DNA of 64,000 nucleotides from Tolypeutes matacus (Eukaryota > Chordata > Mammalia > Cingulata > Chlamyphoridae). Below are positions 58,151-64,000 of the stretch, piece by piece (within the stretch, counting starts at the first letter, position 1; each line of letters starts with the position of its first letter). Location: contig JAKSZT010054335.1 of assembly GCA_026826555.1 (NCBI GenBank), positions 3,171,762 through 3,235,761 on the forward strand, written 5' to 3'. The position numbers and the translations under genes were made by a program. The notes beneath the pieces were generated by a model that ran no database searches, was not told where the DNA came from, and saw only the letters and a program-made list of their open reading frames with translations.

Positions 58151-58403
58151 TTTCCAAGCCTCACTTTATAATATCCTAAGATTCCCTGTTATCTTAATGT
58201 AAACTCTCTCATGGAATGAACTCCCACCCGCAGATTTATTTCCAAATGCTGCAAAAGTCCCTCAAAGTACTTGGTGCACAGAAAGGGGAAAGGCTCTATA
58301 ATCCGAGGAAACGCTGACTCTGAAATAGCTCAGTGCCATGTTCCTGGCTACGCAGCCCATCCAGGAGGTTAAGCCCCACTGGCATAACTATTTACAGGTT
58401 TTC

Positions 58404-58599
58404 TTTCTTTCTTTTTTTTTTTTTTTTTAAAGATTTTATTTATTTATTCATCTATCCCCCCCCTGCTGCTTGTGCTCGCTGGGTCAGCCAACCACGCCGT
58501 GCGGGCGGGCCCGCCCTCACCAGGAGGCCCCGGGAACCGAACCCGGGGCCTCCCATATGGTAAACGGGAGCCCTACTGATTGAGCCACAGCCGCTTCCC
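58404..58599 (-). mobile_element. DAS-III-type SINE, antisense
   Basis: Full-length young copy. Its T-rich tail (58404-58432) lies at the left. Perfect duplications TTTACAGGTTTTC at 58391-58403 and 58600-58612. Confidence 0.94.
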
Positions 58600-58782
58600 T
58601 TTACAGGTTTTCACTTAAACCAAAGAGTGGCTGCTGCTCTGCTTTTAGAACACTCATTTCTGCAATCAAGAAATACCTGACCCCATGAGCAGGTGTGCTG
58701 CCAGGCCCGGTGAGCCACACAGCAAGATAATGACGTAACAGGAGAGTGACAAGGGAGAGCCAAGACAAGACGCACGGAAAAA

Positions 58783-59000
58783 CCAGGAACTAAGGTGGCG
58801 CAGGCAGTAGAATGCCTCTCTCCCATATCAGAGGTTCCGAGGATCGAATCCCAGTGAAGAGAGGAGGAGAAGGATGAGAAGGGAGGGCAGGAAATGGACA
58901 CAGAGTCGTCCAACGAATGGACACAGAAACAGCAAAAACGGGGGTGGGTGGGTGGTAAAAATGGATAAAAGTAAATAAATAAATCCTAAAAAAAAAAATG
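58783..59000 (+). mobile_element. DAS-type SINE, diverged
   Basis: tRNA-like head (aaggtggcgcaggcagtaga, B-box GATCGAATCCC), middle with ggaaatggacacagagtcgt and an (AAAT)n tail. Abuts the next L1 end. Confidence 0.75.
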
Positions 59001-59240
59001 TATTGGGAGGAAGATACAGACTATAGTAATACTTTGACGATGCTCTTTCATGATTTGTTAACAAATGTTTCACAACAATGCAGGGTGTTTTTTTTAGGGG
59101 GAGGGTGATGTGTGGGAACCCTACATGATGTTATGCATGCTTGTTTTGTAAGTTCATAATGTTTACTGAACATTTATAGTTTATGTATGGTCATGTATGA
59201 ATGATATACTTCAATAAATTGTTTAAAAAAAACAAAACAC
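59001..59240 (+). mobile_element. L1 3'-end fragment
   Basis: gctctttcatgatttgttaa, gtgatgtgtgggaaccctac, cttcaataaattgtttaaaa then an A-rich tail. Same L1 3'UTR group as the copies at 20.7 and 63.4 kb. Confidence 0.7.
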
Positions 59241-59668
59241 AACATTAATGGAAGTTCAACAACAACAAAAAAAGAAAGAAAGAAAAGGAAAAAAAAAAAA
59301 GTACCTGAGTGACCACTGTCGGGCACAGTTCGCAGTGCTGGGGACACAGCAGAGTACAAAGCAGGCAAAACTCCCTGCTCTGTTTACCCAGCAGCAGGCA
59401 GCTGGCCTAAAGCTGATTTCTACTTGTTTTGCTTCTCTGTAATTTTCTTATATTTTTCTATGTGGTACATTTTACTTATGAAAATAGTAATACAAAATAT
59501 AAATACAGAAATATACACATATATTTAGTTTTAACGTCAGATACCACCATTTCCAACACCAAAGCCCTTGTCATTGTCACCTTACGAGCTAGAGAAGATT
59601 CTCGTGTCCCACTTCAAGTGTCTGATCAAGTTCTCTGCAGGCCACGGGCTGCTGCCGTGAAGACCTAC

Positions 59669-59739
59669 CTCGTGCTGAAGAGAGCAGCTTTTACAGCCAT
59701 GCAGATGGCGTCAAACAAATTTCCACCACATTCCAGCAG
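59669..59739 (-). CDS. EXOSC7: EXOSC7 exon (N-terminal RNase PH subdomain end)
   Basis: 71 bp: 23 codons LLECGGNLFDAICMAVKAAL, FST plus two bases of Arg. It matches the human segment near residues 141-164 with small changes (CM for SI, S for N). The motif LLECGGNLFDA is typical of RNase PH-family exosome subunits. Acceptor tccttcag/CTG at 59740-59741 and donor AG/GTAGGT at 59669/59668. The split Arg codon is completed by the first base of the exon at 55052. It is the most upstream EXOSC7 exon visible. With the three following exons the window encodes the last ~151 of about 291 residues. Confidence 0.96.
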
Positions 59740-59863
59740 CTGAAGGAGACAAGGACGAAGGGGAGAAGAAAAGACAAGCACCATGTATTACTTTAGGTAC
59801 TATCCAAGTTAAAAGACAACGATGCCTGAGAAATGTTAGTTGAGCATGTGCTTTCAAAATAAA

Positions 59864-59958
59864 GCTGGGAGTGGGTACAGCTCAGTGGTTGAGCACCCGC
59901 CTCCCACACAGGGTCCCGGGTTTGATCCCCAGCACCTCCTAAAAATAAATAAATAAAT
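59864..59958 (+). mobile_element. DAS-I-type short SINE, diverged
   Basis: agtgggtacagctcagtggt head, B-box GGTTTGATCCC and (AAAT)n tail. Confidence 0.82.
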
Positions 59959-60655
59959 GACTAATGGTAACAGTAACAGTGCATTTGGCTCCTCTCTGGC
60001 AAGTCAATGACTACATGTCAGGGGCACAGTCTGTTCACTCTGACCCCGGCACTGCCTTCTTAAGGCTGCACACAGGGACCACACGGGCGAGGGTGCCACT
60101 GACCCCTGTCCTAGTGCCACCACGCAGTGGCCTCGGCTTGTCGTGGACCTTCTCTCACATCCCTCCAGGGAGCTGGGCTTGCACTTTTGCAAAGGCTTGT
60201 TCACCTTTATTCTGCTCCAAGTAGCTCCTGAATGCATTGCAAGTATTACTGCAGTCTTAGCTGATACACGCCCAGCCTCCAGACAAGGAAAGGGGTGGCC
60301 GCTGATGCCGCTGTGGCCTCCGGGTCCCGTTTAGCAGTGTGACAACACTCTGTACCTACCTGTTGTGTGGAATTATTGACATACACCCAATGCTTACTTA
60401 AACTTGTAGCACCACACTTTTTACACAAATTACAATAAAAACCACAGTCTCATACAAGTTTCTTCCCAGGAGCAAAAGTGCTGACCACAACCGTGCACAC
60501 TCTTCTAGCAAGGAGACGAAATTAACAAGCCCCGAGTGGCAGGTTGTTCTGCCCTGACCTTTGGAGAAGCCTTGGCCTGAGGCCCTGGAACAGAATCAAC
60601 TGAGCTACCCCACGTAAAAAGGCGAGAACGCCACAAGAACAAAGAAATGTTCTTC

Positions 60656-60815
60656 AGGGAAACAGACGTGGCTCGAGAGGTTCGGCGGCCGTCTACCATA
60701 TGGAGAGACCGGGGTTCGATCCCCGGTACCTCCCGGTAAAAATAAATAAATAAATGAATGAATAAATAAATGAATGAATAAATAAATAAATAAATAATAA
60801 ATTTAAAAAAAAAAA
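60656..60815 (+). mobile_element. DAS-I-type SINE with long (AAATGAAT)n tail
   Basis: tRNA-like unit with B-box GGTTCGATCCC, followed by about 90 bp of AAAT/GAAT repeats. Perfect duplications AAAGAAATGTTCTTC at 60641-60655 and 60816-60830. Confidence 0.93.
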
Positions 60816-61254
60816 AAAGAAAGAAATGTTCTTCATTGTGAGTGTCTAGCGTCGAGACAAACCCGACTCCCCATCTGCCCTGTGAATTCCTGAGGGCTGG
60901 GACCCTGCTGGTTCTGTTCACCCCTCACCCGTGAGGCCCTGCACAAGGGCTGCATGCAGGAGGAGCCTGCTAAGGACCTGCAGACCCCAGCCCAGTGCCC
61001 TCCAACAGCGCCCACCAGCCACACCTGGCGCATCTCTTTCAGACTCCTGCTTCCTGCCCAGCGCGTGGACCGTCCTCAAGCAGAGCTCGGGCCACACGCC
61101 TTCTGCCCTACAGTCTTGCAAATCACGGCTGATTAAAATAGCTTTGCTCCTGCCCCTGCCGGTGCCCCCACCTGGCTCTGCAGCTCACTCACCTAGCACC
61201 TGGACTAGCTCTTCTCACTCTCGGGGTGTTCGGATATAGACACCACATGGCGAA

Positions 61255-61460
61255 GGGACCGCAGACTGAGTCAGGCTGCCTGGACTTGAACCCTGTCTTC
61301 ACCAGTCAGCTGTGGGGCCCAGCATGCTACTTTACCTTGCCGTGCCTCGGGGAAGATAATAGTTGCACCTACCTCCCATAACAGAGTTGTCAGGAAGGCG
61401 GAAAGAGCCAACAGCTGTATTCAGGGTCTGGCCTGCAGTAAGCATTAGCTAAGTGCTTTT
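61255..61460 (-). mobile_element. MIR element
   Basis: Antisense MIR: ggctgcctggacttgaaccc, gataatagttgcacctacct, aagcattagctaagtgcttt. Confidence 0.7.
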
Positions 61461-62373
61461 AAATAAACGGGGCTCACCCTTCCAACTTCCATTTTTGTAC
61501 CCCACACTTTCTGAGGCTGTGTGCTGCATGCTCTCCACCTTCCGACTGACAGCAGAGGTTCCTAACCCCGGCTGTGCGTCAGAATCCCTCAGGTGAGGTG
61601 GTGTAGGTGAGGCCCTGGAGTCTGCACTGTATTCCCGTCTCCAGCCTGGACTGAAGACCACCCCTTAAGGGCCCACAGCACCTGCCTGGCGCAAAGAAAC
61701 GCAGACGGCTGTTCTGGCAGCTGGAGAGCAGCCTGGAGAGCACCGCGGCCAACCCTCACCTGACCTTTTAGGGGGACAGTGCGACTTCTTCTGTTAGCCT
61801 TCTGTGGTCGAGGCTTCATTCATAAGGCAAATGCTCAGACCACACGCAAGGAAAGACAGCCAAGTTCCCACAAAATCCTGCTCCTCCTGTCCCCTCGTCC
61901 CCCCAGACATGCAGGCTCAGTGCCTCCTGTCGCCTCACATAGCCAGGGGCCAGGCTCTGCGAAGGCTCCTCCCCGCCTCTCCCACGCCCAGGGCCGTGGA
62001 CCCAGCTCTGTTCCCATCACCACTCCCAACCTGCCTCCCCTCCAAAGGGCCCTTTTACGTGCTCAGTGCCACCAAGTCCTAACAGCGACCCTATCTGGGA
62101 GGAAACCTGACGCCACTGAAAAACTACAAAAAGCAGAGATGAGTGACGAGCCTATGAAGTTAAATTTCTACTTTCATAAAATAACCCAATTTGGGGGGCA
62201 GACAGGATTCCAGAAAAAGGTGGATCATCTGACTGTAATAGGCTGGTATTTGTTTTTAAGTAAACGTGTCTATAGTAAAAGTATAAAAACATGGATGAGT
62301 GCACAATGAATATTTGTTTGTAAGATAGACTCTGCCTGATGTCTATGCAGAATGTCAATAAAATAAATCACAG

Positions 62374-62684
62374 AAGGGAGGTGGATGTGGCTCAAGTGAC
62401 TAAGCTCCTGCCTACCACATGGGGAGGTCCGGGGTTTGGTTCCCGGTGCCTCCTAAAGAAGACGAGCAGGACAGCGAGCTGATGCGACGGGCTGGCACGG
62501 TGAGCCGACGCAACGAGATGACAAGAGGCATGGAAGGAAGACATAATGAAAGACACAACAAACAGGAAGTGGAGGTGGCTCAAGCAATGAGGCGCCTCCT
62601 AAAAAAGGAAGATGAGCAACAATGAACAGACACAGCGAGCACAACATGAGGGAGTGGGAGAAATAAATAAAATAAATCTTTAAA
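62374..62684 (+). mobile_element. Long DAS-type SINE (two-unit)
   Basis: Head ggaggtggatgtggctcaag, B-box GGTTTGGTTCCC, second tRNA-like unit (gtggaggtggctcaagcaat) and (AAATA)n tail. Imperfect duplication AAATAAATCACAGA / AAATAAATCATCGGA. Confidence 0.88.
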
Positions 62685-63324
62685 AATAAATCATCGGAGA
62701 TTCACTTTTTGCAATCTCAGTAACAAGACTGGATTCTGACAACCTTGCTTCAAACATGAATTCAAGCATAAAACCTCCTCCCCAAAGAAAAGTCTACCCT
62801 ACCTCAAACGCACAGAGCCCAATCTCATCAGGGCTGAAAGCCAACCTTTGCTTTCATGGAAAGGGAACCCTTCCACAGACAGAACTGTGTGAATGACAAC
62901 AGAGCTATCTCATCATTACCATGATTTTTAAATGCTATTCAAATTCATTTAAAACTTTTCTGAGGATGGTGACATTTCAGAAGTTCATGTCTTCTTCCAA
63001 AAACTCTCTCTCTCTCTTTTTTTTTAAATATTAGAGAAGAAATCCAAATGCTGGGAGTCCTGAGAAGGACACAGTGCACGCTCCCTGGGACACCCCTGCA
63101 CCACACACCCCTGCTGGAAGGGGCAAGGGCGCAGCGTCTGAGCCGAGAGGAGGCCCCTGCATTCATCAGCTTTGTGAAAACCTCCACTGACAGAACATGC
63201 TTCCATTGCTTTGATTTGGAATCAAAAACGTATCACAAAACAAAAAAAAAAAAAAAAGAGAAAAAGAAAACAAGAAATAAAATAGATTTTAAAAAGAATC
63301 AGCTGCAGGCCCTTGATCAGCCAT

Positions 63325-63905
63325 CTGCACACCAGTGTTCACAACAGCATTAATTCACAATGGCCAAAAGGTGGAAGCAACCCAGGTGTCCATCCACAGG
63401 TGAACAGATAAGCAGGATGTGGTGCAGACACACAGTGAAAACGTACTCAGCTGTAAAAGGAAGGAAGTCCGACTCATGCGACAACATGGATGAACCTGAA
63501 GGCATCACGTTAAGTGATACAAGCTGCCCCCACAAGGACAGATAGCGTATGATCTCACTGATAGGAAACAGTTAGAATATGCCAATTCATAGACAGAAAT
63601 TATACTTGAATGTGGTTAAAAGGGGAAATTTTAGATTGTATGTGTTACAAGATAAAAATTAGAACAAAACGAAACCACAGGACGGGATGACACAGACAGT
63701 GGACCCTCATGTACACTGCGGATGACAGTTAGCAGAATCACAACACTGAACCATGAACTGGAGCAAAGGCACCACACTGTGTAAAATGTTTTAAAAAAAA
63801 GGGAAAGCTCATGTGTGTGAGTGAATTTTTGTGGCGGGTGGGAATATGGAAACGCTGTACTTTCTGCATGATTATTCCATAAACTTAAAACTGCGCTACT
63901 AAAAA
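63325..63905 (+). mobile_element. L1 ORF2-end and 3'UTR fragment
   Basis: ttcacaatggccaaaaggtg, gcaacccaggtgtccatcca, cgacaacatggatgaacctg, gatctcactgataggaaaca and the terminal gggaatatggaaacgctgta are the familiar L1 3' end. Antisense to EXOSC7. Short frames here are decayed L1 sequence. Confidence 0.85.
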
Positions 63906-64000
63906 CCTAAAGACAAAACACCACCCTGCAGCAGCCCCCACACTGGGCCATCCTCCTACAAGACCACAGCGTGTTCACGCACCGAGGGGCCCAGCAGGGG

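Larger units (their letters stand above)
55053..59668 (-). other. EXOSC7: EXOSC7 intron rich in L1 and SINEs
   Basis: 4.6-kb GT-AG intron (donor GTAGGT). It is occupied by an L1 fragment with two nested SINEs (55.27-56.54 kb), a microsatellite (57.07-57.13 kb), an old L1M piece (57.75-58.15 kb), two more SINEs and an L1 3' end (59.0-59.24 kb). The part at 56.65-57.7 kb looks unique. Confidence 0.75.
59742..64000 (-). other. EXOSC7: EXOSC7 intron (3' part)
   Basis: At least 4.26 kb of the intron preceding the exon at 59739. I searched for the expected upstream segments of the protein and found none, so the rest of the gene lies past the right edge. It contains three SINEs, a MIR and an L1 3' end. 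The part at 62.7-63.2 kb shows nothing recognisable. Confidence 0.75.

Noticed and set aside
2475..62684. tRNA genes suggested by A-box/B-box motifs
   Set aside because: All such hits lie in SINE heads with A-rich tails and target duplications. None has a full cloverleaf with a terminator.
1..64000. A new defence system, CRISPR array, operon or viral cassette
   Set aside because: The window has intron-containing mammalian genes, SINEs and LINEs. No regularly spaced direct repeats with unique spacers, gene clusters or intact viral genes were seen.
59742..64000. Further EXOSC7 exons upstream
   Set aside because: I looked on the - strand for the expected preceding protein segments and found none. 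The remaining frames are repeats or noise, so the exons must lie beyond the window.

Overview
This is a stretch of mammalian nuclear genome, almost certainly from an armadillo (Xenarthra, probably Dasypus). Three genes have intron-exon structure and clear orthology to mammalian proteins. The region also carries about 19 copies of a tRNA-headed SINE with an A/B-box head and an (AAATA)n/A-rich tail. I recognise this as the DAS-SINE family described from the nine-banded armadillo. I see no bacterial, viral or organellar gene content, no CRISPR array and no operon.

Layout. (1) 1-6.1 kb: the 3' end of CDCP1 on the + strand, with the transmembrane exon (343-430), the last coding exon (2756-3185, cytoplasmic tyrosine-rich tail) and a roughly 2.9-kb 3'UTR ending at an AATAAA near 6106. 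(2) 6.1-34.66 kb: intergenic DNA full of old repeats (L2, L1, MIR, MER5A-like and other hAT fossils) and young SINEs, with one isolated CpG island at about 22.5-23.2 kb that has no recognisable gene, and a large inverted repeat at 31.7-32.8 kb. (3) 34.66-41.05 kb: CLEC3B (tetranectin) on the - strand. Exon 1 (40925-41033) and exon 2 (36981-37079) are intact and the poly(A) signal is at 34680-34685. The exon for the C-type lectin domain is missing, apparently inside a 400-N assembly gap (34888-35287). (4) 41.05-50.74 kb: intergenic DNA with a G-rich minisatellite just upstream of CLEC3B and a 1.37-kb retroposed L1-type insertion with perfect target-site duplications. (5) 50.74-64.0 kb: the 3' half of EXOSC7 (exosome subunit RRP42) on the - strand, with its last four coding exons (59669-59739, 54929-55052, 53715-53870, 50890-50994). 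Upstream exons lie beyond the window.

The order CDCP1(+), CLEC3B(-), EXOSC7(-) matches the syntenic block I know from human 3p21.31 (EXOSC7-CLEC3B-CDCP1, inverted here). The genes are not functionally linked: a cell-surface glycoprotein that is a Src-family substrate, a secreted plasminogen-binding lectin, and a core RNA exosome subunit. CLEC3B and EXOSC7 run in tandem, and CDCP1 converges on CLEC3B.

I found no credible new biological system. The points most worth a second look are the orphan CpG island, the ~210-bp inverted repeat, two SINEs that used the same target site in succession, the minisatellite near the CLEC3B promoter, and the gap that removes the CLEC3B lectin exon. Exon boundaries were read by eye from splice sites, reading phase and homology. 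Repeat family names come from recognition, not from a database search.
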